This document shows, piece after piece, positions 25,023-33,165 of a DNA stretch of 64,000 bases. Numbering within the stretch: position 1 is the first letter of the stretch; every line of letters starts with the position of its first letter. Source of the stretch: an uncultured Parabacteroides sp. (lineage in GTDB: Bacteria > Bacteroidota > Bacteroidia > Bacteroidales > Tannerellaceae); assembly GCF_902493135.1 (NCBI RefSeq), contig NZ_CABUOD010000017.1:31062-95061 (forward strand), read 5' to 3'. The notes under the pieces were generated by a model. That model saw only the letters and a list, made by a program, of their open reading frames with translations, made no database searches and was not told the origin of the DNA. The position numbers and the translations under genes are program-made.

Positions 25023-26085
25023 GGAGAGTAAAATATTTGTAGCAGGTCATCGGGGACTGGTCGGTTCCGCCATTCTGAAGAATCTGAAGGCGAAAGGTTA
25101 CACGAACTTCGTCCTGCGTACGCATGCGGAACTGGATTTGACCGACCAGCAGGCCGTTCATGATTTCTTTGCTGCCGAAAAGCCGGAATATGTGTTCCTC
25201 TCGGCCGCCCATGTCGGAGGGATTATGGCGAACAGCCGCTACCGGGCTGACTTCATCTACGAGAATCTGATGATTCAGAACAATGTGATTCATGCTTCTT
25301 ATCTGAATGAGGTAAAGAAACTCCTGTTCTTGGGCAGTACTTGTATCTATCCGGGAAATGCTCCGCAACCGATGCCGGAGGATTGCTTGCTCACTTCGCC
25401 ACTCGAATATACGAATGAACCCTACGCGATAGCCAAGATAGCCGGGATCAAGATGTGCGAGAGTTACAACTTGCAATACGGGACTAACTATATCGCAGTG
25501 ATGCCGACCAACCTGTATGGCCCGAATGATAATTTTAATCTGGAGACTTCGCATGTGCTGCCGGCCATGATTCGTAAAGTGCATTTAGGCAAGTGTCTTT
25601 TCGAAGGGGATTGGGGTTCGCTCCGGAAGGACCTGAATACGCGTCCGGTTGAAAACGTATCCGGCGATGCTTCCGAATCCGAGATATTGGATGTGCTTGC
25701 CAAGTACGGCATCTATCCGGGTAAAGTGGAGTTGTGGGGGACTGGCAAACCGCTTCGTGAGTTCCTTTGGAGCGAGGAGATGGCGGATGCTTCCGTCTAT
25801 GTGATGGAGAAGGTCGATTTTGCCGATGTCCGTCCTGCTACCGGCGATATCCGGAATACGCATATCAATATAGGTACTGGCAAGGAACTTTCTATCCGTG
25901 AAGTGGCTTCCCTGATCCGGGAAAAGGTAGGGTTTACAGGTGAGATCGTGTTTGATTCGTCCAAACCGGACGGGACGATGCGCAAACTGACGGACGTCAC
26001 GAAGTTGCATACTTTGGGCTGGCATCATACGATTGAGATAGACGAAGGGGTTGAGCGCCTTTATGGCTGGTACTTGGAGAATTAA
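25015..26085 (+). CDS. fcl: GDP-L-fucose synthase
   Basis: This NADPH-dependent epimerase/reductase converts GDP-4-keto-6-deoxymannose to GDP-L-fucose. It has the Rossmann motif FVAGHRGLVGSAI, the LSAAHVGGI segment, LGSTCIYPG and the YAIAKIAG (YxxxK) catalytic pair. The 356-residue length matches the Bacteroides form, which carries an extra segment (about residues 200-235) relative to E. coli. The order is fcl before gmd, the reverse of the usual order. GDP-fucose made here supplies capsule and surface glycoprotein fucosylation in Bacteroides. Confidence 0.95.
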   Translation: MNKESKIFVAGHRGLVGSAILKNLKAKGYTNFVLRTHAELDLTDQQAVHDFFAAEKPEYVFLSAAHVGGIMANSRYRADFIYENLMIQNNVIHASYLNEVKKLLFLGSTCIYPGNAPQPMPEDCLLTSPLEYTNEPYAIAKIAGIKMCESYNLQYGTNYIAVMPTNLYGPNDNFNLETSHVLPAMIRKVHLGKCLFEGDWGSLRKDLNTRPVENVSGDASESEILDVLAKYGIYPGKVELWGTGKPLREFLWSEEMADASVYVMEKVDFADVRPATGDIRNTHINIGTGKELSIREVASLIREKVGFTGEIVFDSSKPDGTMRKLTDVTKLHTLGWHHTIEIDEGVERLYGWYLEN

Positions 26086-26104
26086 GAATTAAAAATTAAA
26101 AATA
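26080..26104 (+). repeat. AATTAAGA/AATTAAAA repeat at the fcl stop codon
   Basis: Three units overlap the last codons and stop of fcl (EN-stop). Same sense orientation as the copies at 2537, 50553 and 54876. Confidence 0.6.
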
Positions 26105-26135
26105 GGGAGGTTGTTGCGTCTTCCGTTTAACAACG

Positions 26136-27287
26136 ATGAGTAAAGTTGCTTTAATAACAGGAATAACAGGACAGGACGGGGCTTACCTGGCCGAGTACCT
26201 GATCAAGAAAGGATATGTAGTGCATGGTATCAAACGCCGGTCGTCCATGTTCAACACGGATCGTATCGACCATCTTTATCAGGACCCGCATGTGGAAAAT
26301 CGTAACCTGATCCTACATTATGGTGACCTGACCGACAGTTTGAACCTGACTCGCATCATCGGTGAGATCCAGCCGGATGAAATTTATAATCTGGCGGCCA
26401 TGAGTCATGTGAAAGTGAGTTTCGATACTCCCGAATATACGGCTAATGCCGATGGTCTGGGTGTTTTGCGTATTCTTGAAGCGGTTCGTTTGCTGAACCT
26501 GATCCCCAAGACACGCATTTATCAGGCTTCCACATCCGAACTTTATGGCCTGGTGCAGGAAGTGCCGCAGAAAGAGACGACTCCTTTTTATCCGAGAAGT
26601 CCGTATGCCGTGGCCAAACTTTATGGCTACTGGATAACGGTGAACTATCGTGAAGCTTATAAAATGCATGCATCGAACGGTATTTTGTTCAACCATGAAT
26701 CTCCCTTGAGAGGGGAAACATTCGTGACCCGTAAGGTGACGCGGGCCGTCTCCCGGATTGCCTTGGGCATGCAGAAAAAGGTTTACATGGGGAATCTTTC
26801 TTCCAAACGTGACTGGGGACATGCAAAGGACTATGTCCGTGCGATGTATGCTATCCTCCAGCAGGACGAACCGTCCGATTATGTCATTGCGACGGGGATC
26901 ACGACCACCATCCGCGACTTCTTGAAAATGGCGTTCGCCGAGATAGGCGTGGAAATTATTTTTAAAGGAGATAATGTTAATGAGGTGGCTGTCTTAAACT
27001 ATATTGACGAAAATGTGTTTATTGAAAGAGTCGGCGAGGCTTATCTCGATAATATAAGGAAACGGATTGGGGATGAGGTCGTTGGTGTAGATCCACAGTA
27101 TTTCCGTCCGACCGAAGTCGATTTGCTGATCGGCGATGCGACAAAGGCGCGTACTCGTTTGGGATGGGAACCTAAGTACGACTTGGCAGCTTTGATTGAG
27201 GATATGATGTCGAACGATATAAAGTTGATGAAGAAGGAATCGTATCTTAGAAAAGGCGGCTATGAAATCTTGAATTATTTCGAGTAG
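26136..27287 (+). CDS. gmd: GDP-mannose 4,6-dehydratase
   Basis: Gmd forms GDP-4-keto-6-deoxymannose, the substrate of fcl. Visible are ALITGITGQDGAYLAEYL, the RRSSMFNTDRIDHLY nucleotide-binding stretch, YQASTSELYG, the catalytic YAVAKLYGYW and RDWGHAKDYV. At 383 residues it is slightly long; the extra residues lie around 290-310 (VLNYIDENVFIERVGEAY) before VDPQYFRPTEVDLL. This is the second half of the GDP-fucose pair begun by fcl. Confidence 0.95.
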   Translation: MSKVALITGITGQDGAYLAEYLIKKGYVVHGIKRRSSMFNTDRIDHLYQDPHVENRNLILHYGDLTDSLNLTRIIGEIQPDEIYNLAAMSHVKVSFDTPEYTANADGLGVLRILEAVRLLNLIPKTRIYQASTSELYGLVQEVPQKETTPFYPRSPYAVAKLYGYWITVNYREAYKMHASNGILFNHESPLRGETFVTRKVTRAVSRIALGMQKKVYMGNLSSKRDWGHAKDYVRAMYAILQQDEPSDYVIATGITTTIRDFLKMAFAEIGVEIIFKGDNVNEVAVLNYIDENVFIERVGEAYLDNIRKRIGDEVVGVDPQYFRPTEVDLLIGDATKARTRLGWEPKYDLAALIEDMMSNDIKLMKKESYLRKGGYEILNYFE

Positions 27288-27309
27288 AGTCGAACTTTTA
27301 TTGTTTTTA

Positions 27310-27340
27310 TTTGTTATAATTAGAAAAAGAGTTAATTTTG
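27310..27340 (+). promoter_or_regulatory. Promoter of the OmpA-family gene
   Basis: TTTG (27310-27313), a 19-base spacer and TAATTTTG (27333-27340) match the Bacteroidetes promoter exactly. It is 46 bases before the ATG. Confidence 0.82.
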
Positions 27341-27386
27341 CACTATGTTTGAGCAAATATTATAGGTAATTGATTGTTTAATTAAA

Positions 27387-28547
27387 ATGTTGATGAATAT
27401 GAAGACTAAAGTATTACTTTTAGCTTTGTTATCAGGTTTCGTTTTCTCTGTGTCTGCACAGGAATTTAAACCTCAGGTTGGATTTAGCAATGAGGCAGGC
27501 TATAAAACAAACTTTAAAAAGAACAAAGCTGGCGACAACTGGTTTATCTCTATTGCAGGTGGTGCAAGTGTTTTGTTTGGCGATCAGAACAATGAAGCCG
27601 ATTTTAAGAATCGTTTGAATTTCGCTCCACAGTTCTCCGTCGGTAAGTGGTTTAATCCGTATTTGGCTCTGCGTCTCCAGTTGAATGGCGGCGTATTGCA
27701 TGGTTTTGAAAATACCGGTGCTACATTCATGCAGCACAATAAATACGCAGCTGCTCATGCCGATTTGTTGTGGGACGTAACTAATTTCTGGGCTCCTTAT
27801 AACGAAAAGAAGGTGTTCCGTTTGATTCCGTGGATCGGTCTTGGTTATGCACAGCGTTTCAAGAACTCTGATGATAACGGAGGTATTGCAAGAACAGAAT
27901 CTCCGACGGTTAACTTCGGTATCTTGACTGCATTCCGTTTGAGCAAACGCGTAGATCTGAACGTTGAAGTTCAGGGTTCATTGCTGAACGAACAGTTTAA
28001 CCGCGTTTCTATGTATCACCTGACTGACGGTATCGGACAGTTGAGCGCAGGTTTGACTTTCAAACTGGGTAAGACTGATTTCGAAGTATTGGAACCGATG
28101 GACTATGCTTTGCTGAACGACCTGAACGGTCAGATCAACGCCTTGCGTGCTGAAAACGACGAGTTGAGCAAACGTCCGGTTTCTTGTCCTGAATGTGAAG
28201 AAGTTGTAACTAATGTTGTTAACAACTATGTAGACAATGTAGTGTACTTCCGTATCAATAGCGCTAAGATCGACAAGAACCAGCAGGTTAGCATCTTTAA
28301 TACTGCACAGTTCATGAAAGATAACAATGTGCCTATCAAAGTCATCGGTTATGCTGATAAGAAAACAGGTACAGGTTCTTACAATATGCAGCTTTCAGAA
28401 AAGCGTGCAAGAGCCGTTGCCAAAGAGTTGATCGACAAATACGGTATCTCTTCTAACCAGATCACGATCGAGTGGAAGGGCTCTGACGTTCAACCATACA
28501 GCGAAAACAATTGGAACCGCGTGGTTATCATGTCTGCAAATAATTAA
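27387..28547 (+). CDS. OmpA-family outer-membrane protein
   Basis: A 386-residue protein with a signal peptide (MKTKVLLLALLSGFVFSVSAQ; ATG at 27393 or 27387), an N-terminal beta-barrel of about 200 residues and a C-terminal OmpA-like peptidoglycan-binding domain (VVYFRINSAKIDKNQ ... VIGYADKKTGTGSYNMQLSEKRA). A coiled-coil-like hinge (INALRAENDELSK) and a CPECEE segment separate the two. Codon use looks biased toward highly expressed genes compared with neighbours, and the gene has its own strong promoter and terminator, so it is probably an abundant porin that ties the outer membrane to the wall. Confidence 0.93.
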   Translation: MLMNMKTKVLLLALLSGFVFSVSAQEFKPQVGFSNEAGYKTNFKKNKAGDNWFISIAGGASVLFGDQNNEADFKNRLNFAPQFSVGKWFNPYLALRLQLNGGVLHGFENTGATFMQHNKYAAAHADLLWDVTNFWAPYNEKKVFRLIPWIGLGYAQRFKNSDDNGGIARTESPTVNFGILTAFRLSKRVDLNVEVQGSLLNEQFNRVSMYHLTDGIGQLSAGLTFKLGKTDFEVLEPMDYALLNDLNGQINALRAENDELSKRPVSCPECEEVVTNVVNNYVDNVVYFRINSAKIDKNQQVSIFNTAQFMKDNNVPIKVIGYADKKTGTGSYNMQLSEKRARAVAKELIDKYGISSNQITIEWKGSDVQPYSENNWNRVVIMSANN

Positions 28548-28570
28548 TTAATTATTGATTATATCCCGAA

Positions 28571-28603
28571 AGGCTGCACATAATCGTGTGCAGCCTTTTT
28601 TTT
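28571..28603 (+). terminator. Rho-independent terminator after the OmpA gene
   Basis: Stem AGGCTGCACA/TGTGCAGCCT with a 6-base loop followed by eight T. Confidence 0.95.
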
Positions 28604-28647
28604 GCTCGGAAATAATGCTTATTTTTGCATGATTTTAGCGCGTTATT

Positions 28648-30045
28648 ATGGAGTTAAATAAAAAACATGGATATCTTATTCAATGGCTGATAGGCGTTGG
28701 GGATTTGATCGTTTTGAATCTTCTTTTCTTTATTGTCTACTATGGATTGAATAATTTATATACATCTGCCATCACCGGAAGTCTGCGTGAGGTAGTGCTT
28801 CTGTTGAATTTCTGCTATTTCTTCTCCCTTTATTTCGTCCCTTTGCAATTGCACATGTCCATTGTCTTTATTGACAAGATTGTGCAGAGAGCGTTCCTTT
28901 TGGTTACGATTATGACTTTCCTGTTTGCCACCTGCCTGATTTTCTTGAATGTCGGGGATGTGCTGGCGACTTTCCTGCTGATTTATTATATCGTTACGGT
29001 CGTTATCTTTTCGTTGTGGCGTGTTATTGTGCGCGTGACTTTGAAGATGTACCGCCGGAAAGGATATAACTTTAAGAAGATCGTGATTGTCGGAGCCGGA
29101 AAGAACGGGATGGAGTTGTATAAGGTAATGAAAGACGATTTGTCGTATGGTTTCAATATCTTGGGATTCTTTGATGATAATCTGTCCTTGAAATCTGTCT
29201 TGCCGAATTATTTGGGAATGACTAATGAGGTGGAAAGTTTTGTGCTGGCAAATGATGTGGATGAAATCTACTGTACTTTGCCGGGTACGAATGATGAGAA
29301 GATCGTGCGTTTGCTGAATTTTGCGGAGAAACACATGATTCGTTTTTATATCGTGCCGGAATTCTATCGTAACCTGAAGAAGAGCCTGGTGATGGAGGTC
29401 CTGGAGTCTATCCCTTTGATGACTGTCCGTCGCGAGCCCTTGCAGGCAGCTTACAACCGGGCGTTGAAACGTACATTCGATATTCTTTTTTCGACAATAA
29501 TCTTGGTGACCATATTCCCGATACTGTATGTCGTGGTCGGTATCATGATCAAGCTAAGCTCTCCGGGACCGATCCTGTTCAAGCAAAAAAGAACGGGATT
29601 GTACGGACAGGATTTCAGGTGCTATAAGTTTCGTACGATGAAGGTCAATGCACAGGCGGATTCCTTGCAGGCTGTGAAGAATGACCCGCGTAAGACGAAG
29701 GTCGGAGATTTTCTTCGCCGGACGAACTTGGACGAGTTTCCCCAGTTTATTAATGTGTTGAGAGGAGAAATGTCGGTCGTGGGGCCGCGTCCCCACATGC
29801 TGAAACATACCGAGCAATACTCTGCGCTGATCGACAAGTATATGGTTCGTCACTTGGTTAAACCGGGTGTGACAGGTTGGGCGCAGGTGACAGGCTACAG
29901 GGGAGAAACGAAAACGTTGGAACAAATGGAAGGCCGTGTGAAACGGGATGTCTGGTATATCGAGAACTGGTCTTTCTTCCTGGATCTTAAGATTATAGTC
30001 GTAACGGTTCTCAATATGTTCAAGGGAGAAAAGAACGCGTATTAA
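28648..30045 (+). CDS. Undecaprenyl-phosphate glycosyl-1-phosphate transferase (WcaJ-like)
   Basis: This polyprenyl glycosylphosphotransferase would start exopolysaccharide or capsule repeat synthesis by loading a hexose-1-phosphate on undecaprenyl phosphate. The N-terminal half has four to five TM segments, a CoA-binding-like middle domain (KIVIVGAGKNGMELYKV, about residues 145-160), and a fifth TM (FDILFSTIILVTIFPILYVV). The C-terminal catalytic domain has the signature KRTGLYGQDFRCYKFRTMK, DEFPQFINVLRGEMSVVGPRP and KPGVTGWAQV. It follows the sugar-nucleotide genes, separated by ompA. The sugar is likely glucose or galactose phosphate, which the sequence alone cannot decide. Confidence 0.92.
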   Translation: MELNKKHGYLIQWLIGVGDLIVLNLLFFIVYYGLNNLYTSAITGSLREVVLLLNFCYFFSLYFVPLQLHMSIVFIDKIVQRAFLLVTIMTFLFATCLIFLNVGDVLATFLLIYYIVTVVIFSLWRVIVRVTLKMYRRKGYNFKKIVIVGAGKNGMELYKVMKDDLSYGFNILGFFDDNLSLKSVLPNYLGMTNEVESFVLANDVDEIYCTLPGTNDEKIVRLLNFAEKHMIRFYIVPEFYRNLKKSLVMEVLESIPLMTVRREPLQAAYNRALKRTFDILFSTIILVTIFPILYVVVGIMIKLSSPGPILFKQKRTGLYGQDFRCYKFRTMKVNAQADSLQAVKNDPRKTKVGDFLRRTNLDEFPQFINVLRGEMSVVGPRPHMLKHTEQYSALIDKYMVRHLVKPGVTGWAQVTGYRGETKTLEQMEGRVKRDVWYIENWSFFLDLKIIVVTVLNMFKGEKNAY

Positions 30046-30099
30046 GCGTTAAATTGCACACTTTTTGTGTATATGTGTAATTGGAAACTGATTTTGTGT

Positions 30100-30107
30100 T
30101 ATCTTTG
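30100..30107 (+). promoter_or_regulatory. -7 box immediately upstream of ruvX
   Basis: TATCTTTG ends six bases before the ATG at 30114. The transcript would have almost no 5' leader. It also argues against the upstream in-frame start at 30081. Confidence 0.55.
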
Positions 30108-30113
30108 TACCCG

Positions 30114-30536
30114 ATGGGAAGGATTATAGCAATTGATTATGGCCGGAAACGTACCGGGCTGGCGGTTACGGATACCTTGCAGATGATTGCAAACGGACTG
30201 ACAACCGTGCCGAGCGGTGAACTGACAAAGTTTCTGGCTGATTATGTCTCACATGAACCTGTTGAACGGTTTGTCGTCGGGCTTCCGAAGCAGATGAACA
30301 ACGAACCTTCAGAAAACATGAAATACGTAGAGGCTTTTGTGACACATCTGAAGCGGACCATTCCGAACATTCCGGTAGAGTATTACGACGAACGGTTTAC
30401 TTCCGTTTTGGCGCATAAGGCAATGCTGGACGGAGGATTGAAGAAAAAGAAAAGGCAGGATAAAGGATTGGTGGACGAGATCAGTGCCGTTATTATCTTG
30501 CAATCATATTTGGAAAATAAGAAATATCAGTTATAA
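30114..30536 (+). CDS. ruvX: Putative pre-16S rRNA nuclease / Holliday junction resolvase
   Basis: RuvX (YqgF) is an RNase H-fold nuclease for pre-16S rRNA maturation and possibly Holliday junctions. From ATG 30114 the protein begins MGRIIAIDYGRKRTGLAVTD, which contains the first catalytic Asp; VVGLPKQMNNEPSE and PVEYYDERFTSVLA carry further active-site residues, and VDEISAVIILQ ends it. About 140 residues is normal. The start at 30081 is rejected because it lies upstream of the promoter box. Peptide deformylase follows after 5 bases, a common arrangement. Confidence 0.93.
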   Translation: MGRIIAIDYGRKRTGLAVTDTLQMIANGLTTVPSGELTKFLADYVSHEPVERFVVGLPKQMNNEPSENMKYVEAFVTHLKRTIPNIPVEYYDERFTSVLAHKAMLDGGLKKKKRQDKGLVDEISAVIILQSYLENKKYQL

Positions 30537-30541
30537 AAGTT

Positions 30542-31099
30542 ATGATTTTACCCGTATATTTATATGGACAGCCTGTGCTGAGGAAAGAGGCTGAAGAAGT
30601 TCCGATGGACTATCCGGGGCTGAAACAATTGGTAGCCAATATGTTTGAAACGATGTACAATGCCGATGGCGTAGGGCTGGCCGCTCCGCAGGTCGGTTTG
30701 TCATTGCGTCTTTTGGTAATCGACGCCGACGTGATGGGAGATGATTTTCCCGAATGCAAAGGTTTCAAGCGTGCAATGATCAATCCTGTTTTCCTTGAGA
30801 AAAGCGAAGAAGAGGTTTCGATGGAAGAAGGTTGCCTGAGTCTGCCGGGTGTGCATGAGAAAGTAGCCCGTTCGACAAAAGTACGTGTGAAATACTTGGA
30901 TGAAGACCTGAAAGAACAGGAAGAAACGGTGGAGGGCTTTGCTGCCCGTGTCGTGCAGCATGAGTGTGAGCATTTGGAAGGTCATGTATTCATCGACAAT
31001 ATTTCAGGAATCCGCCGCCAGTTGAATAAAAGCAAACTAAATAGTATTATTAAAGGTACAGCCCGTTGCTCGTATAAGGCAAAAGCGGTTGGTAAGTAA
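30542..31099 (+). CDS. def: Peptide deformylase
   Basis: Def removes the N-formyl group from nascent proteins. All three metal-site motifs are present: GVGLAAPQVG (about residues 41-50), EEGCLSLPGV with the Cys ligand, and VQHECEHLEG with the two His ligands and the catalytic Glu. At 185 residues it is full length. It is co-transcribed with ruvX, 5 bases apart. Confidence 0.97.
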   Translation: MILPVYLYGQPVLRKEAEEVPMDYPGLKQLVANMFETMYNADGVGLAAPQVGLSLRLLVIDADVMGDDFPECKGFKRAMINPVFLEKSEEEVSMEEGCLSLPGVHEKVARSTKVRVKYLDEDLKEQEETVEGFAARVVQHECEHLEGHVFIDNISGIRRQLNKSKLNSIIKGTARCSYKAKAVGK

Positions 31100-31123
31100 T
31101 AAGAACTCTATTAACTAATCAGT

Positions 31124-32671
31124 ATGACAGATTTAAGTAAAAACATTCAGGCCCTCAGGGAAAAGAAAGCCGTCGTTGAGATGGGTGGAGGCGAAGCTGC
31201 TATCGAAAAGCAGATCGCGATGGGTAAATTGACTGCCCGTGATCGTATTCTATCCTTGTTGGACAAGAATTCTTTCCACGAATATGACTTGTTCGTGAAG
31301 CACGACGGTCGTGATTTCGGTATGGATAAGAAGGATTTACCAGGTGATGGTGTTGTTACAGGTACAGGTACGATCTTCGGTGCTCCGGTTTGTATCTATG
31401 CACAGGACTTTACGGTTGCCGGTGGTTCGCTGGGCTTGCAGCATGCACGTAAGATCACGAAGATCATGGATCATGCTCTGAAAATGAAATGTCCGATTAT
31501 AGGCATCAACGACTCGGGCGGTGCGCGTATCCAGGAAGGTGTAGGTGCATTGGCGGGTTATGGTGAAATATTCTATCGCAATACAATCGCCTCCGGTGTT
31601 ATTCCTCAGATTTCTCTGATTCTGGGACCTTGTGCCGGTGGCGCAGTATATTCTCCGGCTTTGACGGACTTCGTGTTTGTAGTGGAAAACATCTCCAAGA
31701 TGTTCATTACAGGTCCGAATGTGATCAAGACCGTGTTGGGCGAAGATATCTCTATGGAAGACTTGGGCGGTGCCCGTGTTCATGCGGAAACAACCGGCAA
31801 CGCTCATTTCTATGCACAGAGCGAGCAGGAATGTTTCGAGCAGGTTAAACGTCTGGTAAGCTTTATCCCGTGGAATAACCAGGAACGTGCGAAAGTGGCG
31901 GAATCGAAGGAGCCTGCTGCGGTAATGAACATCGAAGATGTGGTTCCGGCAGATCCGAAACAGCCGTACGACGTACGTAACGTGATCAAATGTATCGTGG
32001 ACGATTCCGACTTCCTGGAAGTACAGGAATTATGGGCTGCCAACATCGTGATCGGTTTCGGCCGTATGGGAGGCGAAACTGTCGGTTTCGTGGCCAACCA
32101 GCCGATGGTATTGGCTGGCGTGCTGGATTGCGACAGTGCCGATAAAGCTGCACGTTTTATCCGTTTCTGCGATTCTTTCAATATTCCTATTATCACATTG
32201 GAAGATATGCCGGGTTATTTGCCGGGTGTCGACCAGGAACATGCCGGTGTGATCCGTCACGGCGCGAAAGTATTGTATGCTTATTCCGAAGCGACAGTTC
32301 CCAAGATCACGGTTATCTTGCGTAAGGCTTATGGCGGCGGTTATATCGCCATGAACTCACGCCATTTGGGTGCGGATTTCATGTTTGCTTGGCCGAGTGC
32401 GGAAATTGCGGTGATGGGACCGGAAGGAGCAGCCAACATTATCTTCCGTAAGGAGATCATGGAAGCCGAAGACCAGAACGCAATGCGCCAGGAAAAGGTG
32501 AAAGAATATATCGAGAAATTCGCAAATCCTTACGTGGCCGCCTCCAAAGGGTTCATCGATTCTGTTATCGAACCGAAAGAAACACGTTCATTGTTGCTTC
32601 ACGCACTTAAACTTTCTGTATTGAAAGAGGAATACAGACCGGCTAAGAAGCACGGATTGCCTCCGTTCTAA
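31124..32671 (+). CDS. mmdA: Acyl-CoA carboxyltransferase (methylmalonyl/propionyl-CoA type)
   Basis: A 515-residue carboxyltransferase of the methylmalonyl-CoA decarboxylase alpha / propionyl-CoA carboxylase beta family. It transfers carboxylate between biotin and propionyl-CoA in the succinate-propionate pathway that Bacteroides uses in fermentation. Evidence: GKLTARDRILSLLD, the oxyanion loop INDSGGARIQEGVGALAGYG, GPCAGGAVYSPALTDF, and the second-half GGGYIAMNSRHLGAD with PEGAANIIFRKE. A biotin carrier gene follows after 24 bases. No biotin carboxylase or sodium-pump beta subunit is next to it, so the complete complex is not encoded here. Confidence 0.92.
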   Translation: MTDLSKNIQALREKKAVVEMGGGEAAIEKQIAMGKLTARDRILSLLDKNSFHEYDLFVKHDGRDFGMDKKDLPGDGVVTGTGTIFGAPVCIYAQDFTVAGGSLGLQHARKITKIMDHALKMKCPIIGINDSGGARIQEGVGALAGYGEIFYRNTIASGVIPQISLILGPCAGGAVYSPALTDFVFVVENISKMFITGPNVIKTVLGEDISMEDLGGARVHAETTGNAHFYAQSEQECFEQVKRLVSFIPWNNQERAKVAESKEPAAVMNIEDVVPADPKQPYDVRNVIKCIVDDSDFLEVQELWAANIVIGFGRMGGETVGFVANQPMVLAGVLDCDSADKAARFIRFCDSFNIPIITLEDMPGYLPGVDQEHAGVIRHGAKVLYAYSEATVPKITVILRKAYGGGYIAMNSRHLGADFMFAWPSAEIAVMGPEGAANIIFRKEIMEAEDQNAMRQEKVKEYIEKFANPYVAASKGFIDSVIEPKETRSLLLHALKLSVLKEEYRPAKKHGLPPF

Positions 32672-32695
32672 TTAACGCTGTAAAAACTTTTAAAT

Positions 32696-33028
32696 ATGGA
32701 AAAGAAAGAGAAAGATAACGAATATGTGGATTTTGTAGTAACGGCCCGCAAATACAAGACGACGCTGACTGCAAAATATAAGAACCGTAAAATGTGGCAT
32801 AAGCCCTTTGTCGGTGATGTGATTTCTCATCTTCCCGGAACGATCGTTAAAGTGGAAGTACGGCAAGGGCAGGAAGTTGAAGCCGGCCAGCTGCTTCTGA
32901 TCCATCAGGCGATGAAGATGTACAACCGGGTGGTAGCTCCCGTTGCCGGCACGATTGTCGAGCTGGGTGTAACGGAAGGTGATAAGATCCCCAAGGACCA
33001 TTTGATGGTTAAGATTCAGCCGAAGTAA
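32696..33028 (+). CDS. Biotin carboxyl carrier protein
   Basis: A 110-residue biotinyl carrier. The biotin attachment lysine lies in LLIHQAMKMYNRV (AMKM motif), with the second half VVAPVAGTIVELGVTEGD forming the other lobe of the lipoyl-like fold. The N-terminal 35 residues are charged and probably flexible. It is paired with mmdA and presumably shuttles carboxybiotin to it. A terminator follows, closing the two-gene operon. Confidence 0.92.
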   Translation: MEKKEKDNEYVDFVVTARKYKTTLTAKYKNRKMWHKPFVGDVISHLPGTIVKVEVRQGQEVEAGQLLLIHQAMKMYNRVVAPVAGTIVELGVTEGDKIPKDHLMVKIQPK

Positions 33029-33051
33029 ATAACCGAGGCAAGTAAATAGAG

Positions 33052-33093
33052 AAAGCTTCCACACTGTTTTGCAGTCTGTGAAAGCTTTTTTTA
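33052..33093 (+). terminator. Terminator after the biotin carrier gene
   Basis: Imperfect stem AAAGCTTCCACACTG against CAGTCTGTGAAAGCTTT, followed by a T tract. Confidence 0.85.
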
Positions 33094-33125
33094 TAGATTG
33101 GTTTTAACGGCTAAGATTATTTACT

Positions 33126-33133
33126 TACTTTTG
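33126..33133 (+). promoter_or_regulatory. -7 box upstream of the TPR gene
   Basis: TACTTTTG lies 32 bases before the ATG and fits the Bacteroidetes consensus. TTTT about 20 bases upstream is a weak -33 element. Confidence 0.5.
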
Positions 33134-33165
33134 CGACCGATCAATGTTGAATATTTTTATAATCG

